DNA of 64,000 bases from Rhyzopertha dominica. Its lineage: Eukaryota; Arthropoda; Insecta; Coleoptera; Bostrichidae. Within the stretch, counting starts at the first letter, position 1; every line of letters begins with the position of its first letter. The stretch lies in contig QCXZ01000003.1 in assembly GCA_025024175.1 (NCBI GenBank), forward strand, positions 55,198,023-55,262,022. The letters run 5' to 3'. Shown here one piece after another: positions 22,071 through 34,600 of this stretch. Made by a program: the position numbers and the translations under genes. The notes beneath the pieces are model-generated. The model did not search any database and was not told the DNA's origin. It saw only the letters and a list, made by a program, of their open reading frames with translations.

Positions 22071-23679
22071 AAGTTAAAAAATCAAACTTTTCTTTCTCGT
22101 ATCTTTCTCAAATAGGTGCGCTGATTTTAGGACAATAATCAGAAATAATGTATGTATAAATTCTTGATTATATCCGGATAAATAAATAAGAAGCAATATT
22201 TATTCTACAATTTCTAAAAGCTTTAAAATTTCGGGTCATCATAATTAACTATAATCAATCTGACGTTAATATGATAATAAACAATTTAAAAGCACTACGA
22301 ATAAATATACCTCGTGGTAACTATTATGTAATAGTAGAAAATATTGTATACCTACCGAAAGCAAAAAAAAAATATTCTTGGACTATGTTGTTCAGCAGCA
22401 GTTTTGTTTAATTAATACCTATACGTATTTAGTTGGCACACTTGCTTACCCTATGATTTTAACCATTACAGCTATAATTTTACTGAATTTTAAATAGGTA
22501 TATCTTATGCTCTAGTCGTATATCCTCTGCATCAGCTATCAAGACGGCACACTACACTTGGGATTGTTGTATAGACTATGGTAACACCATGACAGCATGT
22601 GTCGGTCTATCGGTCGTAGAAAAGATGTGTGCGTTAACTCGTATGTTACATTTATCTTTCGTTCGCACTATCGCAAGAAGCAATGCAAATATTCATACAT
22701 GACTTGATCTTCTCATGTAAAAAGACCCAGTAGCGAAGTATGCAGAGCATCAGATTACAACTATTACTAGTATTCAAAAGAAGNGCGGCTTCTCTTTTTA
22801 ATAAACAAAATCGGGACTCACGTGTAGGTCAAATTTTTAAACGTTTAGGTTATCTTAACTTATGCTTAACCTTTTTTATAGAGAGGCGGTTTAATAAGGA
22901 ATGTTTATTTCGAGTTTAGATTTTTGAAGTAAACAGTGTTTAAAAAGAAAATATAATGATCGATGTAACTAGATATATTTATTTATTGGTATATATTAAT
23001 GCTATTATTACCAGAATGAGAAGCAAAATAAATATTTGCTAGAGCCTTCTCTTTATTACTGTTATTAAAACTAAAACTAGAAACAATAGCATTATTGGTC
23101 CACTTTAAAGTAGTAAGAAATACTTGTGATAAAATATGTAAAATACCAACAAAATCGATCGTTAAATTCAGCGCCCAAACGGGGGCGAATCGTTTGGAAA
23201 TAAAAACTGCATGCAAACACGCTGGCGTAGAACGGACTGTCCGGACGCAAGGAAAATGTCACTGCGCGGCATAATAAAAAAAAACACATCGTCCTAAAGT
23301 AGTTCAAAATTGAAACACTCGTTTTTCAAACACTGAACACAGTGAAAAACGGAATTCATATTCGATTCGATATAATCGTATTAATTATACATATTTTTCC
23401 ACGCCCAGTATAAATCGATACACATGATCGTATTGTGACTACATATTAGTACAATGGTATTANTGCCTGAAAATACAGAGTATTTAGCTTATTTTTCACT
23501 GTTTGTTACNAAGTTGTCAAAAGAATGTGAACCATCCCTTTCCACAGATATAAATAGAAAATTACTAAGTAGGATACAAATAGTTTGTTTTATTAGTTAG
23601 TTTACAACAAAGCACCTTAGGGAAGAGGTAATCGCTCCACGTCAATCTTAAATCGGCAAACTTTGTTGGAGAGAAGTCT

Positions 23680-24960
23680 TAATACAAGTATGAATGTTTG
23701 CATTGCTTCTTGCNACAGTGCTAACGACAGATAAATGTAACATACGAGTTCACGCACACATCTTTTCTACGACCGATAGACCGACACATGCTGTCATGAT
23801 GTTACCATAGTTTGTACAACAATCCCAAGTGTAGCGTGCCGTCTTGATAGCTGATGCAGAGGATATACGACTAAAGCGTAAGATATACCTATTTAAAATT
23901 CAGTAAAATTATAGCTGTAATAGTTAAAGTCATAGGGTAAGCAAGTGTGCCAACTAAGTACGTATAGGTAGTAAGCAATTAAACGAAACTGATGGTGAAC
24001 GACATAGTCCAAGAAAATTCTTCTTTGCTTTAGGTAGGTATAGATATAACATTTTTTACTATTAAATAATACTTGCTACAAGCTATACCTATTCGTATTG
24101 CTTTTAAATTGTTTATTATCAAATTATCGTCAGATTGATTGTAGTCAATTCTCTAGACATTTAATGACTTGAACTTATAAAGCTGTTAGAAATTATCGTA
24201 GAATAAACATTGCTGTTTATTTATTTATCTGGATAAAATCAAGAGTTTAATGTACATTATTTCTGATTATAGTCCTAAAATCAGCGCATCTATTAGGGAA
24301 GGATACGAAAAAGAAAAGTTTGATGAAAAGCCGGAGAATATTTTTAAGTAAACGCGTCGTTAATTTAATTTTAGTTATCTAAAACTATACATAAACCAAA
24401 AGAAAGAAAAACAAAACAAATCAGTTGTACGACAGATGCTCAGGGCTAACGCGGAAATAACGTTTAATCCTTCATAGCGGCGAAAATATTAAAATACTAA
24501 CCTTTTCGCTGCCGCTTAGCGATCAGCTGATTCAGTCGAACAGATCGACTGTTACTTCTCTCACAGCCAGAACTGCCAGTACTATTGCAATTATAACATT
24601 ACGCTATTACACGTATTTCATACTTGTATTACATTTATCACACAATTCATTTTTCAAAACATTTTTGTTTTGTCCATATAAACCTAATTCTTTGTTCGGT
24701 TGGAGAGCTTCATTTTCGAAATATGGGGCATTCCACGCGAAGCGGACAGGTAAAAAAACTGTATGTTTCCGATTTTAGTAATATTTAAGTATGTTCTACC
24801 TATACATGCCCTTGATACGTGTACCAAATATTTTTGTAATATAATGATTGGTTAAGAAGTTAACGGACTTTGAAATTTTGACCAACCGGTGGATATGCAA
24901 GTAGGTACCTCAAAGCCGATTAGCAAGTCTTAAAATTATAGATTAAAATAATTAAACCAC
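23680..24960 (-). repeat. Repeat family X, right arm of palindrome 2
   Basis: Inverted copy of 20440-21690, including a conserved core at 23752-23790. Ends close to the cysteine-rich relic at 24.96 kb. Confidence 0.85.
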
Positions 24961-25180
24961 TGTGATTCAACATTGGAGCACGACTGGCCTTGACAACTAT
25001 AGTACGTGCAAAAGAACAAAACAATCCAACATTTTTGCAGTCGCATTTAGCACTAAATCCCTTTTTACAGTTGCAGAAAATTATTTTGAAGAGTTTATGA
25101 GGCCCAGGTGGGAGTAAAGTGTCTGGACTGGTTCCAATGTATTGTCGATCATCTTCCAACTACAGTCTTTGGATCTAGTT
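24950..25180 (-). pseudogene. Cysteine-rich C-terminal relic (CxCKKG...CxCKxxGLxCS)
   Basis: Minus-strand frame with TSPDTLLPPGPHKLFKIIFC, then CNCKKGFSAKCDCKNVGLFC and, after a one-base shift, SCQGQSCSN. Repeated CxC spacing resembles the cysteine-rich tails, broadly like CXC/TSO1 modules, found at the end of many uncharacterised transposon-associated insect proteins. Only this tail is present and a frameshift breaks it, so it is a relic. The family name is an inference from cysteine spacing. Confidence 0.55.
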
Positions 25181-25199
25181 GATAACCAAACCACACTTG

Positions 25200-27350
25200 A
25201 ATTCGATAATGTAATATTTATTTATTAATATTTACTGATTATTAAGAAACCGAATAAAATAACATACAACGCTAATTAAATGCTTCTTCCACAATCTTTG
25301 GAAAAAGTGTTACAAATAGAACATTCTAAATTTCAATAGATGTCTCCAATTTTTTATAACAGATTAGTAGTCAAATATGGCTAATAGATTTGCAGGTACC
25401 TACTAAAAAAAGTGTGTTTTATAAGATTTTTTAACTTGCTTGTACGCAGCATCTGGTATAATCTTTAAATCCTTGAGTGAAATAGTACATAAAATGAAAT
25501 ATTTTTATTCAGTTCTATTAGCTACAGCTAAAGATGCATATGTGAAATGCGTATGTTGCCTACCTACATTTCATATGATTATCTACAAAATACGGTAATA
25601 TTGACTGTTCGTTAGAAACTTATTTGAACCAGATATAACAAAGCCGAAATGTATATAATTATGAATTTAGCTGATTGATATTTTTATCGGGGATATGTTC
25701 TTAGAAAAGTTGAGGTCAATTAACCTAACAACATGTGACCTAAATGAAAAAAAAAAATTACTGCATATCTGTTGGTGATTTTCATCCCATAGTGAAAATG
25801 CATAATGGTATATACAGTGATGATCTAGTCATATTTCTTGGATGGCTTCTGTGGAAAAAAACATCTAATGTAAATTTGTAATTGAATAAATGTTCAGGAA
25901 GAGCCAGACTGGAGCCGAAACGTCCATGTCGTAAACTAATTGTTTCTTTCTAAGAACTATTCCTAAGAAAAAACAATCAGCTCACAAAAATGGTTCAGTA
26001 ATGATTGTAATACTATAAATTTTAGTTAGCAATTTTCATTATATTATTAACATTTTGGTTATTAACGGGCTAATAACTGTAGTAATTATCATTATTTTTC
26101 CAGATGTAAGTAAGTATATTCACTAAAATGGAAACAGATATTCCATACGAATTGATTATACCTATGCGGCAAGATAAAACAAAAGAAATATTTTGAAACA
26201 TAAATTGTTACAAAAATGTAATAGAATTGTGAAAGTCTTAATAGCGTAGTAGATGTACTTGAAATATAATAGATTAATAATTGTAATAAAACTGGCAACT
26301 CTATACTGGAACGCGGGGTGCGCCTGCTTCCGAACTTCCGACTTCAAAGCTGATGTCATACTTGAGGAATCTATTAACGACTGGCGGCCGGTGGTGGCAC
26401 GGTATTGTGCATAGTTGCCAAACATGCAATAATTAATGTACAAGTAGTGTTATTATTCTTAGACCTCAAAGACAACCATTAAAAGATAACTTGATTTCAG
26501 TGCGTATAGGATAAGGATTCAGCGTATTGAGAGATTTGACAAGTCGGATATACTGCAAACGAATAGTGTTAAAGAAAAAATTGTTGATTTCTCGCATTTT
26601 CCTGTTTTGTTATGTGCTAAGAATTATCAGCATCTATCTATCAGCATCTGCTTTATTAGTAATACATAAGTGTTTGCTGCTTATTGCTGAACGCTTTAAC
26701 CTTGGTAATAGGATTTGGCTGTAAAATAATTGAAATTTCATTTTTTCTGTATATACCTCTCCGTATGTTTAAATTTAATCTTACGCATGATCGACAGTTC
26801 CCAGACCATCGCTTCAAGTCGTAACTGGATCTGAAAANTAACTTTATTTATGTCAAACAAGAAATTGAACTGAACCGAAAAATNTATTGCTTCTTTGACA
26901 AAAGTGAATGTTCTCTTCAGTCTCTATTTCAGTTACAGTTTGTTTTTCTTTNTTTGTAGTGGGANATACTTTTTTGGTATAAATAAATTAAAATGTTTAA
27001 AAATTGATCATCTGAACGGAACCGTAAACGGAAAAGGAAAAAAACGTAATTTTTATCGAAACTAAAAAATGAAGTTTGAAACCCTGTTCCAGACAAAAAC
27101 ATTTTTATCGTTAAGTTATACTTGCTATCGGTCTTTCTTTTAAAACAGAATATAATCAAGTACCTATATATACGGTAGATACACATGAATTAGTAGGCGC
27201 AAAGCATAGTAATAATAAAAGAAAATCTTTTTATCGTTACTGCTTATAGATACAAATGTGTTTTTGGTAAAGTTCGCTAGTTGTTGCTTGTATTATCTAT
27301 CATCTACATACTACACAAATATCGCAATGATAGGACTTTTTATTACAAAG
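25200..27350. other. No recognisable gene
   Basis: AT-rich; several Ns at 26838-26966. A weak PLE-tail-like piece (GCCGAAACGTCC at 25914) lacks the hammerhead core. No coding frame was supported. Confidence 0.4.
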
Positions 27351-27354
27351 AAAA

Positions 27355-27560
27355 GGCAAAATAATTATTGCTAGGGTTTTGTCGATTAGCCTTCATATCA
27401 GCAGATATTTTACAGATTATCGCAACGGCTTTGATCAAATATAAAGTAGACATCCGAATTCATACACACATCTTTGTGCCGACCAACAGACCGGTACACG
27501 CTGTGATGGCGATGCCCATTACATGCTGGATTTTTAGAGTGGAGCCCTGCAAGTGCAAGT
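27355..27560 (-). repeat. Outlying relic of repeat family X with conserved core
   Basis: GGCAAAATAATTATTGCTAG matches the GCAAAATAAAT(A)CTTGCTAGAG landmark at 15540. On the minus strand GGTCGGCACAAAGATGTGTG and TATGAATTCGGATGTC carry the core. A frame of 71 codons overlaps but is not supported. Confidence 0.6.
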
Positions 27561-28239
27561 TGACACTAATTAACCACGGTTAATGAATAGTGTAGGTACC
27601 TAATGGACAACTTAGATCAATAAAGTTTCTTTCCTGCCACGCCAGTTTTGCTATTCAATAATCACTAGTTCAAAATCAGCTTGTTCTAGATAGTTTGAAA
27701 TTACTTATTTTATATATATTCGTCGACATCACAGACAAAGCTTTTTCTGTGTGACTGTAAAATAATTTAAGCTTTAAAATGTTCGATTATTATGCTATAC
27801 ATTGTAACGAAATATTTTTACATTTTTTTTTCTTTAAATGAATACCTATTACTGGTTAGCATATCTTAATTTGTTATTGAGGTAATAATGGTAATAGTTA
27901 AGATGGAAGTGACATACAGCTTAATAATATGTATCACTTTGGCGACTGGTAGGTACACATGTTATGATGGGTCAAATTTTTAGAGAAACAACCTAGGGAA
28001 GGTTGTACCAAGATCTTAAAGCGATTTATTTATTTTCTTCTAGATGTGCTTCATAGGTAATGTATAGGTAATACATATTTGTTTATAACTTTATAATTTA
28101 CGCTGAAGATAGAAAAAAAGTGCGTTTAATGGCGAAAAGCGCTGAGAAAGAGATTGAGTGAATTCGTTTTTTAAGTAAGTGGTTAATATATCTAGGGCCT
28201 TGTCAACAAGACAGAAAGTAAATTCAAGGTAGGTATACG

Positions 28240-28380
28240 TAGCCAAATTGTGAGTGCTTTTCGTTATCGTTATAATAAAAGAGAAATGCGACATTGGTAA
28301 ATCATTCATACACACATTTTCGATGACCGATAAACCGTTACGCGACTGTTTAGTGCATCGGCATGGCAACAAAGCGTCTG
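28240..28380 (-). repeat. Outlying relic of repeat family X with conserved core
   Basis: Minus strand: GGTTTATCGGTCATCGAAAA followed by TGTGTGTATGAAT and ATGTCGCATTTCTC. It lies about 150 bp upstream of the candidate first exon of the SET gene. Confidence 0.55.
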
Positions 28381-28517
28381 TCTAATATAACACGTGAGAT
28401 ACTTCTTAGTTCTTAGACTTAGTTACATACTTCGTTCCATCGTACATCAGGCGTCAGGCATCACGCTGTGGTCAATCTGTGAGTTGTGAGTTTAAAGTGA
28501 TTACTTTAGTTTCATTA

Positions 28518-28528
28518 TGGAGAGGAGG
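28518..28528 (+). CDS. Candidate first coding exon of the SET-recombinase gene
   Basis: ATGGAGAGGAG followed by the donor GTAAGG. The two left-over bases AG join the first G of the exon at 30841 to give arginine, and the reading frame then continues without a stop into the SET exons (M-E-R-R-C-R-N-K). The next exon has no in-frame ATG before the conserved region, so an upstream start is needed. The evidence is only the start, the donor and phase agreement over a 2.3-kb intron. Confidence 0.35.
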
Positions 28529-29041
28529 TAAGGATAACAATGCTAAATAAGTAGGAGGTTTGTATAGAACTGCTACCTATTTCTACTTTGATTGTGCAGC
28601 GATATTTATTGTGTGGTACAGAATATATGTAGAATAGTAATAATTAATCATTCTAGCAATATTGGATTCACAATTAAGTTTTTTCTTTTGATGCCTTATA
28701 TATGTATCTGTTCCCAATTGTGTTTGAAAAAAAAATATACAAACTTTGCTCATGTTATTTTATGTTGAATTTATTGAACTAATTGAGACAATAACACAAC
28801 TCGAGCTCTTTGCAGGTAGATATAAGTAATGTCCATGTAACGTCACGAAAATAAGATATTTGGTAAACCAACGTACATAGGTAATGAATAGGGAAATATG
28901 GGAAATACCTACCCCAGTTTTGTACGGAAGCAAAAAAATTTTTCTCGGATGAAATTAATGTCGCGTTAGCGAAAGTGAGTTGAAATAAATTTTAACGTAG
29001 TGACGTCAGACAACGAAACGTTGCCACATCGACGTTGAATA

Positions 29042-30214
29042 CTGGTGTGCTTCATTATGTGGGCAACCTCTCGGAATGTCAAATCTGGTTTAAAAATAAC
29101 ACTATTTTACTGTATAACTTTTTTAAATAACGCCCCCGCCTACTGAGATATTCACTCTTAAATAAGGAAGGCAAAAAATAGTTTTTCAAAAATATCTCTT
29201 ACAGTCTTACACCGGTTGATATAATTTCATCAAATTTGGTTATTATTATTTGAAGTGAAAACCGCTAAAATGATGCGCACATTTTGTAATAAATGTTTTA
29301 CGGCGGCAGTGAAACGACCAATTCCCCCCTCCCCACATTTTAACCTTTAACTTTAACACGGATAAGTATTTTTTAAATATGTTTTTTTTTATTCTTTGGG
29401 CCTTGCAAAGAGAAAAAGATACCATTTATTTATGCGGCAAAAGTGGACTCTTTCCGAGAAAATTACAGGTTGACATGTTCACTGTATAACCCATTGTTTT
29501 TATCAAATTGGCCGTGATAAATAATAAAAATTGTGATTGATCACTTCTCGTATTTAGTTGTTACAATAGGCGATCTTTAAAATAAAAAGTTTCAAATATA
29601 GAAAATCATTCAATGCAAACTAAAAATGCATGTCGGAGTACTCATTATATGAATATTCCATTATCATTATTTCATAATTTTTGAAGCAAATAATTTAAGG
29701 TACTAACAAAATGTCAGTGTAACAGTGACAATTAACACAGTTATTATTTATCACGGCCAATTTGATAAAAACAATGTGTTAGACAGTGAAATTGCCAACC
29801 CGAATATTCTACTGTAATTTTCTCGGAGAGAGTCCATTTTAGCCGCACGAACAAGGAGTATCTTTATTTAATTACAAGGCCCAAAGATCAAAACAACATA
29901 TATTTTTGAAAAAATACTTATCCGTTTAAAAGTTAAGGGTTAAAATGTAGGGGTTGGCCCCCTCTCGTCCGCACCAAAATGTTTATTAAAAATTTAGCGG
30001 CTTTTACTTCAAATTATAATAACCAAAATTTGATGAAATTGTATCAACCGGCCTAACAGATATTTTTCAACAACTATTTCCCTTCTCCCATACTTACGAC
30101 CGAATATCAGTAGGCGTGCGTTATTATGGGAAAAAAGTTATATAGTAAAATATTTTTATTTTTGCACCAATTTTCTGATTCCGAGAGATTGCCCACATAA
30201 AGCGGGACACCCTG
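29042..30214. mobile_element. Fold-back element with ~490-bp inverted arms
   Basis: Arm 29042-29545 and arm 29715-30214 are inverted relatives. Shared words are ATGTGGGCAA, CTCTCGGAAT, TTTTCTCGGA, GGGCCTTG and TTATCACGGCCAATTTGATA. The outer ends resemble CAGGGTGTCCCGC (right) and a decayed version (left). No transposase frame. It sits in what would be the first intron of the SET gene. Confidence 0.75.
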
Positions 30215-30840
30215 TGTGGTGTTCTTGACGCGTAGTGTAAAATGAGAAACCCTTCACATCTATTGTTAGATTAATGTAACGTGATAATCCTAATTCGAGA
30301 GTGATTGTATTGTTTATGGATAATTTACGGATAGCATAAAATAACAGGCAAAAATTGTTAATGTACCTATGCAGATTATGAATTAACCATTTCCTACATT
30401 CAACTCCTTTATTTGACATTGAAAAAAAAAATTCCGTGCAAAAATGATACAGTTCAGTTGAGATTATGTTTTAATATTAATTGCTGCATAGATTTATTAC
30501 ATCTTCTGGTTGTTTTACGAATCCGAAAATAATTTCTCTTTGCCAGTTAAGTTAATTATTTTTTCCCAAAGTTCTAGAACTTCTCGTACATGGGATAAGA
30601 TCGGCCACATCTCTTAATTGATCACCCTGTACATTATTGGTAACATGCTAACTCTATGTATTTAAGTTTTTTAGTGTACACTATTTTAGTGTGCCTAGGC
30701 TCCCTTGAATTTGAATTAATATCGCATCATAACGCATTTATAATAATGCGCATGCGTAAACTCGCCAGCCAAAGTAGACAGTAGATCATCTCTCCCTACC
30801 CTAGAGTCTTTTTTATAAACGTCAGTGTACATGTTCGCAG

Positions 30841-31694
30841 GTGTCGAAATAAGAATGTCGATGCTCCACTTCCACTTTCTGCACGGCATTTGGCCGAATT
30901 AGACGAACTTGCTACAGCTCTGGTATTAGATCCATATTTGGGAATAATTACCCACAAAATAAATACAAAATACAACTCAAGTTTGCCTAATGGTAGCTTG
31001 AAACGTATTTTAATGGGTTTTTTTAAACAACCGAATTACGATCTGGCATACAAAAGTTACGAGAAGGTTTTGTTTGAAAACATTACTACCTTCGCGGGAA
31101 AGACTGAATATCTGAAGCATATGGTATGAAAATGTGTTTTATTTTTAATATTAAATTAAAAATTATTTTAATATTTGTTTCAGGTAACATTATACTTAAA
31201 ACTTATTGATAAAAATTCCAAATTCGGAATAGAGGTTTGTACGGAGTATAGCAGAGAAAAATATTGTGGAGCAAAAATAATTGCAAACGAAAAAATAAAA
31301 AAAGGTGAAATGATGGAGGACTTAGTAGGCTTATATTCACCTTTAACCAATTGTGATGAAAGCATTATCACTACAGATGTGAATGACTTTTCTATCTTGG
31401 CTATAAAGAATGTAGATTGCCTTGTATTGGGCCCGTTATCTTTTGTTAATCACAGTTGCAAACCCAATGCGAAATACCACTTGGGCAACAATAAATTATA
31501 TTTAATTGCTACTACAACTATCGAACCTGGCGAGGAAATCACTGTGTATTATAGTAAAAATTTCTTTGGAAAGGGAAACATTTACTGTGAATGTAAAGAA
31601 TGCCGAAACCGAGGAACAACAAGGGGACGTAGAATGCTAAATGCGCTTCGTAATAATGCAAAACAAGATCGACTGAATATATGTACAGAAAAAA
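30841..31694 (+). CDS. SUV4-20-like SET domain exons
   Basis: Exon 30841-31123 contains LATALVLDPYLGIITHKINT, the N-terminal signature of SUV4-20/KMT5B-C enzymes. After a 60-bp intron, exon 31184-31694 contains FGIEVCTEYSREKYCGAKII, NDFSILAI, GPLSFVNHSCKPNAKY (NHSC, SAM-binding/active-site motif), EPGEEITVYYSKNFFG and the zinc-binding CECKEC of the post-SET. All key motifs are intact, so a working H4K20 methyltransferase fold is plausible. Translation reads on past 31694 to a stop at 31781-31783, but AAAAAAGTAAGTA there is a strong donor, and the alternative 202-codon end would lack further domains. Confidence 0.85.
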
Positions 31695-34600
31695 GTAAGT
31701 ATTTTGTTTGTACAGATTGGCGCTATAATAGAACATTTGTTATTGATGAAATTATGGGCTCTTTTTTATTAAATTCGCAGTGATACATGCATATATATTT
31801 TTCATCAATGCCAGAGTTTAGGATTTTGTTTTTAATATTTCAAACTGACTTATTTTTATATACAGGGTGATTCAAATTTGATGCTTACCATTGAATTCTC
31901 GGAAACGGTAAAAGATACTACATCAATTAAATTGGGGCATAATTGTTTACATATCTTGATGGTCTTCAATATTCTAAAGAGATAATTGGTGTTCTTGAAA
32001 ATTTAAAAAAGTATAAAAAACGGTATTTTAGAAGATTGTTTTTAACTTTTTTGTTTATATTTTTTTTGCATTAACGTAAATGCCTTCTTAAGGTAACTTT
32101 TTATGCTGCATCGGAATGGTGATCGGCTTTTATTTGTTTATAAAATGTTTTTTTTTCTACAAAACCATTATTATTTTTTTTACTTTCACGAAAACCAATG
32201 CAGAGAGACCAATTATCTTTCAGATTATTAAAGACCTACATAACACACAGCTTTGCCCCCATTTAACCGTCTTCGTATCATACCGTTGAGATTTGAATCA
32301 CTGTTTAGATAACCACTTAACCCTAGTTGACATGTTTGCTTCCTCTAGAAGACACAAGAGAAAAACGTTTGTATGATGTTTTTGCATATTTTCTTTATCT
32401 GTAAAAGTAGCATCTAAGACAGTAGCTGATTTATAAAGGAACGAATAAGTTTTTATTTTATAAAAAATAACCCCCTTAAGCAGTTTTTTTGTATCATGCA
32501 TACCTATTAGTGAAATATCATACAAGCTAAATGCGCCAACTTGTAGGTATTAATTGCTTTCTTCATGTTATCATTTTTTCCATATTTAATTTTCAGTACC
32601 TGAATCTTCTCCTAATCAGACAATCCTGAACCACCTTTTAGTCAACAACATTGACATAGCAGAACAAGGTAGTTTTATTTGAATATCTAAGTTTTATGAA
32701 TTTTTTATATAATAAATTTTAGTGGAAATTGAAGAGTCACCAAACTCGAAACCTGCGAATTTTACACGCTATGTCATAACACCCACATCCAGTAGCCATG
32801 CAGCCACTAGGAGCAATAAGTTAAAGCCAAGAATTCTTTTTAAAGATGAGATTGAGAAAGGTTATTAAGCATAATTTTTTGTCGATATAATCTCACACTG
32901 CAAATTATTAACTTCGTATGAATCATGCAATTGCTATAATCAGTTCTTTTTACTATGTATGTAAAAGGGTTTGTTAAAGTGATAAATTTTCAAATCCAAA
33001 AGAAAGTTAATAAGCATATGATAGGTACATTTAGTATTGTTTTAAAAGCCACTATAGGACCTCTTTCACTTGCAGTAACGCTTTAGTTTGAAAAGCGTTT
33101 GGTTGCAGCATCTAAATTTATTTGATTTAATAGGCTTCGATAATGTAGCCTAAAGTAAACAAGTTTTATTTAGATTAAGGACCTGTTTGAAAAATTACTA
33201 TCTACTATGCAAAGCAATTGCGTGATGTTTTACTAATAGAAATATAATTTGCAGGGAGGTTACACTGTACACTGCTTCTAATTAACTACAACATGTTTAC
33301 AGCAACAAAACCACCAGCTGCACAAGAGGAGAGTAATGCTCTTTTAAGCACTACACAGCAAATTGTGACTCCTGAAATATGTATTGGTGAGTATGTTGAA
33401 TAGCTTAGTACTGATAAAAAATGCACACTTGATACTGTTGAATTTGTGTTGCAAAAGATAAAAATACAGTAATACAATAAGTTTTTTTCCAAAATGTTAA
33501 CATTAGATTCAATCGTGTGTGTATTATTCCAACAGGACCCAGTGAAACTGTGATCAGTGAACAACCTCATGCATACAGTAAAGTTTCTGATTGGCTCGAA
33601 TCGAACATGATAGCTAAATATTCAGGTATGTGATCCTTGTGTTATATGCAACTACACATGTGATGAATGCTTAACCAACTGTGATAGTTCTAAATTTAGT
33701 TCCACTTTAATTCAGTTTAAAACAAACCTTTTTTCTGTATGAAGTATTCACAAAGTTCAGCATTATTTATTATATATTATGTATTTTTAAGTAATTATTA
33801 TCAGTATATTATTCTCTATCAGGAGAAAGGGCATGCAGTATGAAGTCACCACCTAATAAGCAGCGCAGTGCAAGATGCATTACGAAGAATAAGAATAATG
33901 TTGAATCTACAGTAGAGGTTGAAGAGCCCTTTGAGTACAGCTCTGAAAGCTACAAGCCAAGCTCTGGTAGCAGTAAGGCTACATCAGAAAAAGATTATAG
34001 TGAAGGTGAAATCCCACTAAATAATGAAAAACAAAATAAAAAAACTAAAACAAACTTGGACAGCGGTATGCAGTTGAGGAAGCCTCTTGAGGAATTGAAA
34101 ACCATTGTAATACAACCAAATTCGTTATTAAACAGTGCAATGGAAATTGATGTAGATCAGAATTTTGATACTGAAATTAATTCTATGATAAGAAATGCTA
34201 CTGAAAAAAAGCCTTTGTCTTCATTAGTAATACCTGGAAAGAAACAGGGCCAATCTTCGAAACGGCAGTGTTGCTTATTTTGTCAAAAACTGTGCACTCA
34301 ATTACCTCGTCATTTAAGAAGGAGGCATGCTAATCAAGAAATAGTGGCCAAAGCAGAGAGCTTGCCTGCAGATTCTACAGAAAAAAAAGAAATTTGGAAA
34401 CAACTACGTTTGGCAGGCAACTTTAAACATAACTGCCGCGTCTACAGTTCGGGAGTAGGTCAGTTGGTAGTTAAAAAACGCCCATCAAATTATAATACAT
34501 GTGCAGAAGACTACTGCCCATGTCCGAACTGTGGGCAGTATGTGAAATCGGTCAATTTATGTAGACATGCAAATTACTGCGTTAAAGGTGATGCCACGAA

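Larger units (their letters stand above)
21690..23650 (-). repeat. Repeat family X, inverted relative of 14990-17530, loop of palindrome 2
   Basis: Lies between the arms of palindrome 2 and is itself an inverted copy of the long copy further left. It contains the core at 22601-22640 and hammerhead-like motifs at 21880-21917 and 22031-22070. Part of it (22280-22700) is also a direct repeat of 21200-21640. Confidence 0.8.

Noticed and set aside
13126..23790. Regularly recurring short motif considered as a CRISPR array
   Set aside because: Copies are in both orientations, irregularly spaced and embedded in long homologous repeats; this is eukaryotic DNA.
25885..25925. Hammerhead-like sequence with CCAG/CTGG stem and GAAACGTC
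   Set aside because: The CTGANGA half of the core is absent, so at most it is a dead PLE tail.
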